NCBI GenBank assembly: GCA_021234155.1
Contig: JAJEKV010000002.1
Coordinates: 22,263,925 to 22,327,924 of the forward strand
DNA length: 64,000 nucleotides
Reading direction: 5' to 3'
Origin: Isoetes taiwanensis
Lineage: Eukaryota > Streptophyta > Lycopodiopsida > Isoetales > Isoetaceae
A model generated the notes under the pieces. The model ran no database searches. It had not been told where the DNA came from and was given only the letters and a program-made list of their open reading frames with translations. Made by a program: the position numbers and the translations under genes. Positions 1-11,761 of this stretch are shown here, piece after piece. Every line of letters starts with the position of its first letter. The first letter of the stretch is position 1.

Positions 1-296
1 TCACACTTCTTAACATGTTTATTCCATCGGATAAGGTCAGCAAGGCATTCTTCACCCCTAGATCATTAAAATCAGAGGCTGGAAGATTGCAAGTGTTGGC
101 ACAACTTGATTGCGGTGCAAATGCTTGCTTTATAGGTAGGGCATTCGCCAATAAGCACGCCATCCCTAGAAGCAAGGTTGAGCATCCTGGTTCTGTCGAA
201 GAGATTGATGGACGGGAGATCTCCTCGGGTGCAGTCACAGAATGTACTGCGCCTCTTTAGGTTTTGTTCGAGCGAGTTTCCTGTAGTATTTCCTTC

Positions 297-620
297 AGGG
301 TAAAAGCATGCTACGGTGTACCACTTTTGGAACCCTCAAAAGTACCTACACTGGGTACTTTTAAAACTGGTACTTTCTGTTTTTTCTTTCCATTAAAATC
401 AATCGAAAATTTTTGAATTGAAGGTCAATAGCATGTCAATCTATAGTACTAGAGGATAACAATACTACTAATGACTAAAATAAATGAATTAACTCTCAAA
501 CTTATTGTTTATTGCGGCATTTTTGCAAGTTCCCAGTACCCAGTGCTGGGTACTTTTCTGGGTAGTTTTGTACTACCTAAATAGGTACTTTAGATGGTAC
601 ACCCTAGCATGCTTTCACCC
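297..620. mobile_element. MITE-like element nested in gypsy copy A
   Basis: The ends form imperfect terminal inverted repeats of about 27 bp: left AGGGTAAAAGCATGCTA, right end reverse-complementing to GGGTGAAAGCATGCTA. The interior is AT-rich, repeats GGTACTTTT-like words and holds no ORF. Copy B of the gypsy (near 34330-34350) lacks this DNA and runs straight through the same site, which defines the insertion. The flanking TTC at 294-296 and 621-623 looks like a 3-bp target duplication. A 3-bp duplication with short inverted repeats suggests a PIF/Harbinger-like MITE, but the superfamily is uncertain. Confidence 0.75.
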
Positions 621-717
621 TTCAATCTCATCGCTCCACATGCGCCAATAGTCTTGGGTCTGCCCTGGCTTGAGCTACATAATCCACAGATTGATTGGTA
701 TACTAGATCATTTCGAT

Positions 718-1137
718 TTGCTAGTTCTAGCTCCAGTTCCAGTTCTTCTGCAGATCAGGTCTTCTAACCAACATCGACCTCGATCCGTCATCCGTGCAGT
801 ATTGTGGGCCCCTGATTCCGTCCTTGTTGTTCCTGTTTCTGCTCCATGTTCTGATTTGACTCTTGCCTCTGCTCCAGTTCATGCCCCAGATTCTGACCAT
901 GTTCTTGATGATGTCCCTGCTCCAGCTCCAGCTCCAGTTCCAATTTCTGCTCCTGCTCCAGTTCTTGCTCCAGTCCCTACTCCTGTTCCAGTTCTTGCTC
1001 CAGTCCCTGCTCCAACTCTAGTTCTTGTTCCAGTTCCTACTCCAGTTCTTGTCCGAGCTGCTCCTACTTCTGCTCCTGTTCCTGCTCTCCTTCCTCTTCT
1101 TGATCCTGCTTCTGTAGAGGCTTATTTGTGCCCTTAG
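718..1137 (+). repeat. Low-complexity Pro/Ala/Val linker in gypsy pol
   Basis: A run of degenerate CCAGTTCTTGCT/CCTGCTCCAG units encodes alternating Pro, Ala, Val and Leu, for example APVPVLAPVP, between the protease and the reverse transcriptase. The frame is shared with the downstream RT segment apart from a TAG at 1135-1137. The homologous stretch in copy B (about 34450-34830) has the same units but most CCAG words there read CGG. This looks like an expanded interdomain linker rather than a separate gene. Confidence 0.6.
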
Positions 1138-1439
1138 CTCCGTATCTCGAAGATCTCCCTTCACAATTTTATTAGATCTGGTAGGCAAGATCCCAGATCA
1201 GCATTTGCAATCCAAGTCCTTCCTTCGACTAGCTCTGCTTCAGAAACATCTGCTCCTGTCCTTCCTGATAAGTACAAGGATTTTGGCGATGTTTTTGATA
1301 AGGTCAAAGCCAGCAAGCTTCCGGAGCATCGTCCTTATGACTGCCCCATTGATCTTCAGCCAGGGACGACCCCGCCATTTGCCCCTATCTATGGCTTGTC
1401 GTCAACAGAATTGACCAGTGCATCACACAATCTGCCATA

Positions 1440-2539
1440 TTTGAGTTTGATATCGCTTTATCGATTGTTTTCTAGCCTGGCTAGGCTTTCTAAGTTCGAA
1501 AAATCAAAATTGTGGTTAATCACTTCCAGCATCGACAAAGAAGAGGAATTATGCTTCTTGATGTAGAGAATGGCACTAATTGATACTTCTTTTTCTGAGG
1601 CTAGGAATTCATTTCTTTGGATTGTATATTGTAAGAAAAGATCGATGCTTAGGTAGACTAGGGCACTTTGGAGGCAAGTCAAACATCATATCAGAGAAAG
1701 TAGAAACAAGGATATAGTCATCAATTGAGAAGCAACATCATTCAAAAATTGTGTCCTATGTGTTTGGCATGCTACAGATTAGTGGTATTCATCCAATATT
1801 TATAGGCATAATCCTATAGGCTCTTAGAGATGTTGTGGGAACAAAAATTAACCATATGCATATCCCACATCAAACAATTGCGAGTCCCATTTTGAAGATT
1901 GCTTTCTTGAAGCTATAAGCTTAAAAACATGTTGTTGTACATCATATTATTGGAGGCAAACTATTTGGGTTGGTGCTTCAGATACGGTATCATTCTTCCA
2001 GAATATTGGCAGTGGTGTTTGATGTAATGCTACTATAGCCTTAGGCTGGTGCCAGAAGTGCAGTACCAACTTCATCATTTATAGCACGACATTGAGTACA
2101 TATGCAACTAAGCCTTCTATATCCTCTTAACTAATAAAAATACCAAGCTTTAAATGGTTCCCATTTTCAAGTATGCAGGTTTAGGTTTATGATAAACTAG
2201 TTATGGTGCTCAACAACTATTTGAAAGGTCAAACAATTGGAAGTATTGAAATTCAGCCACTCTATTTTTTTCATGGCATTTGGATCCATGCAACATAATT
2301 AAAGATCCAATAGTTTTCTTGACTGTAAAATGATAATTGCATCTACAACATACTATAAAAGGGGTGTGTATATTTTTTACAACAATGGTAGTGAATCCAT
2401 TGAGTGTTGTTTGGCATGTAAAGTAGTTCTTGTGTAGGTTATTATTATTTGGCATGTAAAGTGAAGAATACTTCAAAGAAATGGGGAATGGATTGTCATG
2501 CTTTAATAATCATATAATATAGGTAAACTGAAATGTTTA
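1440..2539. repeat. Duplicated noncoding block, copy A
   Basis: Nearly identical to 35111-36307 in the same orientation. Copy A has about 30 bp extra near 1917-1950 and lacks about 130 bp that copy B carries at 35852-35984. No conserved ORF or RNA gene was recognised. It lies directly downstream of the truncated gypsy in both copies, so gypsy plus this block were duplicated together. Confidence 0.8.
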
Positions 2540-3014
2540 TATCTATTAGCAAATGGCAGTTAGAACTATAACTTTCAGTTTGTTGCTGGGCCTAAGTAGA
2601 ATTCTATTATAGGCGAGCATGAAGTAGCATAAGTAGAATACGTTGCTAGATTAAATTAGGGAAAAGAGAAAAATAGGAGAATTGGAAAAGGCAATTACAT
2701 GTGAGAGTTAAAACATAATACACTTCAAAATTGTGTGATTGGATTCGTTAAAGTCTTTTGGAGATAAGTTTATGGTTAGTTTAGGATTGCACCTTAAATT
2801 CTATGATTAGAATCGCTGAGATTCCCTTTTGGAAAGAAGTTTAGTATTTGTTGAGGATTTTAACCTATGTTAGCAATGCAGTTGTAGTGATAACTGAAGT
2901 AGGAATTTCTACCCATTTACAAATTTATACAGAGTTTTGCCTAATGTTGCAATTACCTTTGCCCAATGTTGCAAATGCATATTCTTTCATTGCGTTCACA
3001 ATTTCTCCTCCATT

Positions 3015-3045
3015 AAGGAAGGAAGGAAGGAAGGAAGGAAGGAAG
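3015..3045. repeat. (GGAA)n microsatellite
   Basis: About seven uninterrupted AAGG units. Confidence 0.9.
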
Positions 3046-3995
3046 TATATTTTAACGTCCACGGAGGCCAACTGGCCTATGAGACGGTCACAATACAATA
3101 TATCAGATAGTATCTAAACACAAAAGAAAACCACCAAGGAAATGCTCAACGAGTAATGTTGAACGATGCCTTTGAGATGAATTGCAAAAGCCTCATCTCA
3201 AGGATACTTATATTCAATGCTCAATGTAGACATCTAAGAGAGTGCCACATTCTCCTTCTAAGTTGAAGGGTGCTACCTCTATGGAGTGCTTGGCTACAGA
3301 TTTCAAGGTCTTGATACTCAATTTGATGATGAGAGAAGACTTGTGTCTTCTTACTTATCTAGGCTTAATTACCTGCCTATATGCCTCAGAGAAATAAAAA
3401 TATACTGGAAATCTCAAGGAAATCACCAATTTGCAATAAAGATGTATATCTTGCATGATGATCAGATATCGTTTCAAAACTGATCAAACATTCCGTAACT
3501 TGTCCAAAGATCATAATGTTTGATGAGCATTAGCATTGTGCAAAACATATAATCAGGCTAAAGAGTCAGAATAATATTAGAAAGCCAAACAAGAAATCAC
3601 ATAAGTTGTCTCCGTTTATCACGTAAGGACATATTTATGGACATCTACTGCCTTTGAAGGGGTAGATACAACCATACCAAAACCAATTAATGACTCAAAT
3701 GGAAAAGATGCAATCACAACTAAAAAGAATAGTGACTCAAATGCAAAATAAGAAGTGAGTATCTATTTGGGATCAACTAACTTTTTTATTGCAATAACTT
3801 GCATTGCTCAGATAATGTTAAGGCCTTCTTACAAAAGAGACTGCAATGCTAACAAACGAATCTTCATTTCATATGCATCGTGAACTTAAGAATGCAAGTT
3901 GCTAAGATAATACAACTTTTACCAAAAGTGCATTAAAACAGCAGATACTTTTATTGCATCAAGTTTGTGGTTACAGACACCTTTAGATAGACTAG

Positions 3996-4108
3996 TTTAT
4001 CAAATGATAAACCTACTCACAGGCATAGAATCTGACATGCAATTAGAGGATTCATAGATTGGCTTATCAAATGATAAACCTACTTGTAGGCATAGAATCC
4101 AACATGCA
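3996..4108. repeat. Tandem duplication, period about 67 bp
   Basis: Two adjacent copies share TTATCAAATGATAAACCTAC followed by AGGCATAGAATC. The shared word contains the palindrome TTTATCA/TGATAAA, so each copy can also fold into a short hairpin. Confidence 0.75.
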
Positions 4109-4344
4109 AAAAATAGCAATAAGTAAGATGGAACATTTTAATTGTACAAAACATGGTAATCAAAGAAGAGCATGAACATTTGGTGAAGCTACGTGCGAAT
4201 TCAGATGTTTAACTCTCCAACCTATTTCTATCTGAAAGCAAAGAATGATGCGAAGGCAAACAACACTAAAAATATTCATCTATATAAATTAACCAGGACA
4301 ATTTGAAACACCAAACATTTAAACATTGCAGGACAACTAATCTA

Positions 4345-5286
4345 TTTGAGATAACATAATAACTGCTAAGCCAACTAATGCTTAACTACTCAAATAGAAA
4401 GAAATTATGTACTGCTCGATCTGGCATTAACATATGCAACGGCGCATCTATGCAACATCAATTTTTGTATTCTATCTGGCATTAACATGGAGAGCGGCAA
4501 CTTGGTTACCATTTTAACCATGTAGGCCCGTGAACACACCCAAGTAGTTCCACAAACAATCAAACAGCCTCAGAAATAGAATTCCTTCAAGGAGAAAGAC
4601 CCAACAAAATGCTTGTTTGAGAATAGAGGCAATCACTGAATTGTTTTCTTGCGATAATTTTTTATGTAATTCCTCATTTGCATGCCTTCACGGAAGCCCT
4701 CATTTTCTTGAGCATTTTACCTGAAAACCACGTCAACATAAGCTCTTGTCATCTCTATAACCTCTGGTCCGTTGGCATTTCTACCTTCTAGCCTGCTAGT
4801 TCAAAGAGAGAAAGTTTGATAAACAAAGCAAAGAATTGATGTTCAAAAGAAAGAACTTACATAGCTAATGCTGAACGGATAAACTTATTCCCATGAACAG
4901 ATATCTACACGATCAGCAAATACTTTAGCAGCATAGATGGCTAATTGCAACTCGGCAAGACATGCCTAAGAGAAATCATGCCTCACAAAAATGCCATAGA
5001 AAGAACCTTGGCGATGATGACTTACTGCAGACTCACATAAGATAGGAGTTTTAGGATCCTGATAGTCATACGAAGAGAGGAGTTGAAAGCTCGCAATTGA
5101 ATGACAAAGAATCTAACTGATATAATACGATATGAATCACAAAATGCTAGTAAATAAGGGTGAAGAGGGAGCTATAGCCCATGAAAGGTTGCTCCAAATG
5201 GACTCTAGTTCCGTGATATAGCATCACATGCGACCTGCAAAGGAAGGAACTTTAATTTTTGTGGGCTGAGAATTATACCTAGTTTT
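4345..5286. repeat. Duplicated noncoding block left of the CACTA element
   Basis: Matches 25400-26399 in the same orientation with many small differences. In that second copy the sequence runs on directly into the equivalent of 8707 onward, so this block and the block at 8710-10260 were once contiguous and the DNA between them is an insertion. Confidence 0.8.
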
Positions 5287-8200
5287 CACAAGGAGCCCAA
5301 AAATGAACTACTATGTTTAACTAGTATCGTATCATGCAAAAACCACAATAGATGTGGTTTTCTATGCATGAATTAATTTAGTAGAAGAAAACCAAATGCC
5401 GTAGTAGTTTATCGAAATTTATAGTGGTTAATAATGTTGATTATCAAACGTTATAGTGATATATTAAATCTAATTGTGGTTTATGAGATAAATTCATTCT
5501 TATATAGTGCTTCATTAAAACTAGTAATGGCTTGTTAGAACCATTACATAGGATTTTGACATGGTGACCATCTAAATCATAATTGGTTGGCACGTATTGT
5601 TTTTGTTGCACTACTAGTGATGGTGCCCATTGTTGGCGAGCTTATGATGGGTATGTCTTGAAAATATACCTTACGTGGTTGAATGAAACTTATGTCTAAT
5701 GTCGTCGTTGTTTCAGATGTTTGCAAAGTACAAACTGCAAGGCATGTTATTACATGCAATATGTGTGAAATCTCCTCCCCTAGTGATTCTGATAGCTGTA
5801 GTGAACATCAAGAATTGATCTAGTTTTGCTTATGAGCTTTCACTTGCAAAAGTTTGATGTTGCAATGTGCTAGCTACATGCGCGATGCAAAGGAACATTG
5901 TGCTTCACCACGTTGCTCATCTATTAAATACCTTTAGGGACTTGAACCCCTTGAGGTTCCATGTAACTTTTTTGAAAGAACATATAAATGTGCCATATGA
6001 CAAAAAGGATGACTAAAAAGAATGTGAGATGGTCCCTCTAGGTTTGGACACTCTGATGGTTGCACGAATGGAAACCTCATAAGGGAGCCCAATTTTGCGA
6101 AAACCTCACATGGATTGCCTTCTTTGGCCTAATTTTCCCGATCCATTTGCAATTCTGGGTAGCAGTGATGGCAGTGCCGGTTTCATCGGTGGTTGCTTCG
6201 TTAAGTAATTGATAGTTAATTTCCAAAGATGTAGTGAATTTTCAGAGATGTTTTTTCGTAGACTAGCTAGGAATTTAGGGGTCTCTGGGTGTGCCGATAA
6301 AGAAGGCCGCCTCAGAAAGAGATGAATTGCAACCAGATTGAACCCTAAGTTTGGGGCACTGATCTTAAGCTTGCTGCAGTTTTTTATTCGTTGGGTTCTT
6401 TCTTTCACCACTGTGACAAATTTTCTGCTTTGAGGTATCGGTGCATTGTGTTTATGAATGCTCATAGATAGGATTTGGAGGCTCTTTTGTGTTTGTGTCA
6501 CATTGCCATTAAATTATGTTGCGCTCATAAGAAACTCGGTGTCGCCACTCCTATGCATGGAGCCATTTGTTAAGATCCAAGGAGTGAGTTCAGACTCAAT
6601 AAAAAACATGACCCATGTAAGGTTTACCCATTAAGGTCTAATATATCTACTTCAAACCCTAGAGCTCCACCTGAAAGGCGGTAAAGCGGCTATTAGGGTT
6701 TTTGCAGAGCGTTGGAGGAGCCGGATCTGCCGCATGCCGCCCGCCATAACCATCAAGAAATTGGCTGTTGGAATTTCTTGACACTAGGAATTTATCTGAG
6801 AGCTCTGTTGCTTAGGTATTATGCTCAAATTCTGAGTCTTTTATTTCGTTTCTTATTATGTGCTCTTCTTGTTCTTTTCTGTAGGTTTTTTTCAAAAAGA
6901 TCCCTTTAGTATCCCTGGAAATCTTATTTCGTATTTTTGGCTATGTTCTAGCATGCATATGTTGCCATTTGTTATGCTGAAATGCTATTTTATAGCCAGA
7001 ATATATGTCACGACATTCACTTTTATGGATTATTTATATCCTTTGTTGGACCTGGCGGTCAAGAAATTTCATTCTGATATACCTCCATTGCATGTTACAC
7101 ATCTTACTGCTGATTCGGTTCTATTTTGGCACTGTTATTCTACTTCGCATCAAAAAGCTTAGACGCAGGTTGAAATAAGAAAATGGCTTATAAAGGTGAT
7201 GCTTTTATGTAAGTATCCCTTTTAACAGGTGACCATTATTTTGTTGGTGATTGCAGGTAGGATATTTGAGACTGATGTTGTCAAATGATGTATATGTTGG
7301 ATTTCAAAGTCTGCAGGAAGAGAGTCAAAATCCCCAGGTATAATACACAGCCTTTTCACAGGGATTGGCACTGGAGACGATCTTGAGTTTAATTCGAGCA
7401 TAATAGGAAAGAAGCTGTGAAGTATACTACATCATATGATGAACTGTTGCAGTTTATGCTATGACAGTTTATGACCGTTTTCAGTGCGAGGTATGCGGAC
7501 AAATTTGAGGTCTGTTTTTATTTAGTATCTAAGTTAACAACTAACACCAGGAGATCTACCTCATTGTCAAATGGAGTGGCCACTGCATGGAGCTATTGCG
7601 AGTATTTGCTATCATTAGAACTGTATACTATCATAGCATTTCATTACAACATCTCTGTTGAGAACATATAGGTAAGTGATATTTGGCACACATATGAAGA
7701 TGTTAATTGAGCTTCTAAATTTCTACACAGATGTTAAAGCATGCTATTTTTAGTATTCAGTAACATGGACTTCATGATTCGTATGCACATTTTGATGAAT
7801 AATTTTGAACATGTGTCCTGATCCCAATGTGGACAGTTATGGACAGGCTACACAGGTATCTTCAATGATGATAGGTGTACTGCAGGTTACAAAATGGATT
7901 AGCGACAACGTAAGCTTTTGTTGCCATGTGCATTGGATAGATTTGGTTATAATCTTATTATCTGTGTTTGCATGAATTGAAGCATGAGATTAATGTGTGA
8001 AGTGATTTGTACGGTTTTGAAATGGAGATTGGAAATGAATTATAGGTTGCTTATCTAGGCCAGGTGGAAATACTAGGGTTCAAATCCCTAGGCGTTTGAA
8101 CTGTCTTGAAGGAACAATAATTTGTTAAGAATTGGATGGAAACCACGAATCACATAGAACAAAACATAAAAACATTAGGAATTCTGATGCATAAACTAGT

Positions 8201-8706
8201 ACAATCTAATCCATGGCAAAATTGATATTGAATGACCACTTTATGTCTACAAATGATAATGCTTTCCACAGTGAGTATGCCTTAATTTGTTTATAAAACC
8301 AAACCAATTGCATTGGTCAAAACATTTCATTTTGATCCATATATCACTATCTTGATCACAGAAAAACCAGTAGTAGGTTCATAAAATGTTTAGGTATTTT
8401 TTATCGAACCAAATAACATTGGTTCAAGTAAAGAAATCTAAATAACTTTCTTAAAAAACCACTTAAACAACTAAAGCTAAAATTATTAGTGGTTCATTGC
8501 CTACATTTTCAATTGGACCACATACTTAAAGCATACAAAACCAAATATAGTGACTACAATAAAAAACCATGATGGTGAACTATGGTAAAAAACTAGTCCT
8601 AGTTATTCAACATATTAACCCACAAATTAATATAGCTTTATTATAGTGATTTTAAGTAATAATTATTATAAAATACTGATAATGGATTTTTTTTGGGGGC
8701 CTTGTG
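5287..8706. mobile_element. CACTA/EnSpm-like DNA transposon, probably non-autonomous
   Basis: The element begins CACAAGGAGCCCAAAAA and ends with a sequence that reverse-complements to CACAAGGCCCCCAAAAA, giving terminal inverted repeats of about 17 bp with CAC...GTG ends. A 3-bp target duplication TTT flanks it at 5284-5286 and 8707-8709. The paralogous site at 26392-26402 is empty, which confirms both ends. Near the ends are many short AACCACTA/TAGTGGTT-like words in both orientations, as in the subterminal regions of CACTA elements. No transposase was recognised in the 3.4 kb. Around 6650-7900 there are possible 5'-UTR-like and splice-like junctions, for example TTGCAGGTAG near 7253, so it may have captured host gene fragments; that is speculative. 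Confidence 0.75.
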
Positions 8707-8709
8707 TTT

Positions 8710-10260
8710 CCTTGAAGAATCAATTGAACTCTAGCATCCACATAGTGCAGTAGCCTGTCCTTTGAGATGGAGATGTGTTGGGACTTCATGCCTGCAGAAC
8801 ATCAGAAACATCAGTAGTAAATTTAAGTGATTGTCTCAAGGTAAATTAAGTGATTGTCTCAAGGCATGTCTCAAAGACTATGGTCTATGCCATACATTTA
8901 TGACATATAAAAGACTATGTTTGTTGGTTTTATTCCTTATTAGAACTCATTCAGAGCCATGATGAACTGAGAAATGCATGAACCACAACCACAATTGACC
9001 AAATTTTATGCAAGCCAGAACAAAGAAAACTAATATATATGCATACCTAGCTTGCCAGGTTACATCATGGGGGAAACAATTCTTGAGCACTAAAGGTAGA
9101 AATACTTATCTGACTGTTTTGTATGCACTTATAGCAAGCTATCCTTGTCCAAAGATAGAGAGTCATACAAGTCTGGCTATGGAAACACACACAAAAACTG
9201 ATATAGTTCTATAAGAGTTGCATGCTCAAAATCCAAGGTATAATACTAAAGGCTTTAGCATATAATCTAGATGGCAATATGAAGAATGTCAAACAACCAA
9301 ATTCTACCCAGAATTGGATGTCTAATTCTAGCATGATTCCATGGCTATGACCATAGACTATGCTGAATAAGGATGTGAAGAGATTTTTCCTTGAAAATAT
9401 ACTTTTGCGCGATCCCTCCATTCATAGGTTGTAATCCTGGTTCTACATTCAGCTATGAAGTCATTGCTCATAATTATGAAGAAAATGGACTCTACGAAGG
9501 AAGCACTCGTCAAGCAAGAATGAAAACTGCTCTTTCCATCATTAACCGAAATTTGTGTAAAAACACGAATTGGACTATGCATTGTGGTGCCCCATACAAT
9601 ATCCAGCCAGGATACTATCCACGCCAAAGCACAAATTTTCTACTCAGACTTCTTGAAGGGTGCAATATTTCAAATTTACAATAAACAAATGTGGTGGATA
9701 TAACAGGATGATCTCGAAGATCTGAATGGAAGCCTACACTTATAAGAAACAAAAATGTTGGATCATATTTTTCCCTTGCCAAATGGATGCAGTAATTTTT
9801 TGCCTTTGTAGTGCGCATTGACCATGCATCTATTGAAAGTCTTCTTGTTCGAATGTAGTGCGCATTGACCATGCATCTATTGCTTTGAGCTTCTTGTTCG
9901 AATGTCCATTAGTCCTTTGCAACATTAGCATAAATGTTAAAGAAGTAAAGGGTCTGAAGATAATACTTCCAATGATTGTATGGTTGCAATGTTTGAATAG
10001 CAATTCAATTTTCAACTTTTATAAGATTGTGGTAAGAAGTTTAGTGTAACATGTGAGTTGTCGGTGCCTAACTTGTTGATTATTGCTAATGACACCCTAC
10101 ATTATTGAAGGGAAAATGCTCCCGTTGAAATGAGCTTCATTGAACACAACAAAATGAATATTGTTTTGAAATGTTTTGAAGCATTTTCATGAATGAATAA
10201 TTGTAATAAGAATATCTGAAAAAATTACATTAGATGAATGAATAGAGGTGGCGATGATGA
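8710..10260. repeat. 3' flank of the mannanase gene, copy A
   Basis: Noncoding block directly downstream of the mannanase stop codon. It recurs at 26400-27750 continued at 32632-32842 (split by copia), and in rearranged form at 48241-48495, 50475-51060 and 52541-52890. It includes the empty copia target near 10028-10032 (GTGGT followed by AAGAAG). No ORF looked real. Confidence 0.75.
9808..9905. repeat. Tandem duplication, period about 47 bp
   Basis: Two consecutive copies of GTGCGCATTGACCATGCATC followed by a TTCTTGTTCGAATGT word. The same doubled arrangement is present in the copy near 27530-27625, so the tandem duplication predates the larger duplication. Confidence 0.8.
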
Positions 10261-11761
10261 TCATTTTAGAAGGGCCATCTTGCCGGATTGAGCACGAATA
10301 ATGTCGACGAGGGATGAATCTTTAGAGATGAAGATTTGGAAACCATCATTCCAGGCAGGATCCATTTCATCTGGGAAGAAGTGCCAAAGTAAGCCCCCAG
10401 CACTTGGCAATCCTTTTGCTGCTGCTCCATATATGCTTGAGTAGACTGTGGAGAAGAATAGCTCCCTGTCAGCAGCATCGGATTTGCCAAATTCCGTAAA
10501 GAGCACTGGCTTCTTCAATTGTGCTGCAGCATCTTGGGCGTGTCCTTGGATCCACTGCTTCATAAATGACAACTGCTCTTCATATGCTCTACCTGGCATC
10601 CTGGAATGTTGAAAAGATCATCAGACTAATAACTTTTAGCTTGCTGACTATTGACTGTTGACCCTGTCAACTTACCAATTGTCCGGATATATGTCCGGAT
10701 ATATGTGCACTGTTGCAAAGTCAATCTGGGGGATCAGATTATTTCTGATAAAATCAGTGCCCAGATCCTCGCTCCAGCTGCCAGGACTCGAACCTCCAGG
10801 ATTTTTCTTACTGTAGAATCCTTCAAGTCCGACTTCTAGCATGTGGTTGCTATCGATTGACTTAACAAAAGTTGCCATTTCTGTGATCCAAGACTGGAAG
10901 AACAGCTCAACATAAGTATCTGATCATATACAACCAGTTCCAGAGTATCTAGAGTGACTCCAAATATTAGTTACCTGAAGAGTATCTCCAGATGGGTCGG
11001 ATGAACGGGGTTCATTAATGAGTTCCCATGAAAAGATTGTGGGATCTTCGTTAAACTTTACGCCTGTGATACTGTTCTTTCTAGTCAAAATCATCTGCAC
11101 AGACAGAAAAAAGCTAAGTATAATCCGGTTGAGTGAGGATTAAGTAGTTAAGTTAGGATTCAGAAACCTTAATGTATTTTTTGAAATACTGCTTGATGGT
11201 GGGATCTCTGTAGAAATCATCGTCCGAGTTCACATTGGCCCCTGTTGCTTTGACCCAGTTAACATACTGAGGTCTGCCACCGAGGTCGCCGTAGTTATTG
11301 ACGAAGGCAAGGATGAGCTTGATGCCATTTTTTGAAGCTTCAGAAACAACGAAATCCAAGCCCTGTACAACGTCAAATCCAAGTTATAGCAAGTTACTCA
11401 GAAAATGCAAAAACCCATTTGATTATTTCGGAAGCAGGAAACAGACCTGCAGGGCTTGTTCATCATAGACTCCCAGGGAGCTCTGCATAGCATTGTAGCC
11501 TCCATCTTTGAAGGCCCACGTTCTTGCCACATTCAGCCCAACACCTGCTGCTTGTTTCATAAACTTGCTCACAATGCTTTGGTTTTGGGCTGCAATATAA
11601 GCCATCCAATATGCATTGAATCCATTGACGTAGAATGGAGATCCCCCTGCTGTAAATGTGGTGGAACCTGCCTTCACAAAATTGCCATCAACGGACCCGC
11701 CATAGCTCGGCATAAGAATGAAGAAGAAAATGCAGATTGAGATTAAAAATCGAGGACCCAT
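10261..11761 (-). CDS. Plant mannan endo-1,4-beta-mannosidase (GH5), five exons
   Basis: Predicted secreted endo-beta-mannanase that hydrolyses internal beta-1,4 bonds of cell-wall mannans. Exons read on the minus strand: 11447-11761, 11168-11362, 10975-11094, 10676-10893 and 10261-10600. All four introns are GT-AG and only 73-84 bp long. The spliced frame is open for 395 residues, close to plant family members. Residues 1 to about 24 form a hydrophobic signal peptide. Family landmarks follow in order: GFNAYWM, RTWAFKDGG, FVNNYGDLGGRPQYV, SDDDFY, WELINEPR with the acid/base Glu at residue 198, the conserved His of the TVHIYPD strand, and FTEFGKS with the nucleophile Glu at residue 319, then GGLLWHFF. 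All catalytic landmarks are present, so it looks functional. A 12-bp tandem duplication adds four residues after the conserved His. Three partial copies lie in this window. I do not assign a paralog number. Confidence 0.93.

Larger units (their letters stand above)
1..1420 (+). mobile_element. Truncated Ty3/gypsy remnant, copy A
   Basis: Part of a gypsy polyprotein that begins before the window. Codons from 15 to about 258 encode a retropepsin-like segment with an active-site triad of the form D-C-G-A followed by NACFIG. Codons at 624-700 encode the protease C-terminal part, including VLGLPWLELHNPQIDW. After a repetitive linker, codons 1261-1414 encode the lead-in to the reverse transcriptase, with LPDKYKDFGDVFDKV and later HRPYDCPIDLQPGT. 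Homology then stops, so the RT core, RNase H and integrase are absent. Copy B at 32843-35110 ends at the same point, so truncation preceded duplication. A 324-bp MITE splits the protease, a frame change separates protease and linker, and a TAG at 1135-1137 interrupts the linker-RT frame. No active product is expected. Confidence 0.8.
2540..4344. other. No gene recognised; AT-rich DNA
   Basis: No ORF here resembles a known protein family. The stretch contains a (GGAA)n tract and a 66-bp tandem duplication, listed separately. No copy of it was noticed elsewhere in the window. Confidence 0.5.

Noticed and set aside
6106-6501. 131-codon minus-strand ORF inside the CACTA-like element
   Set aside because: No recognisable transposase or other domain and no second copy; probably chance.
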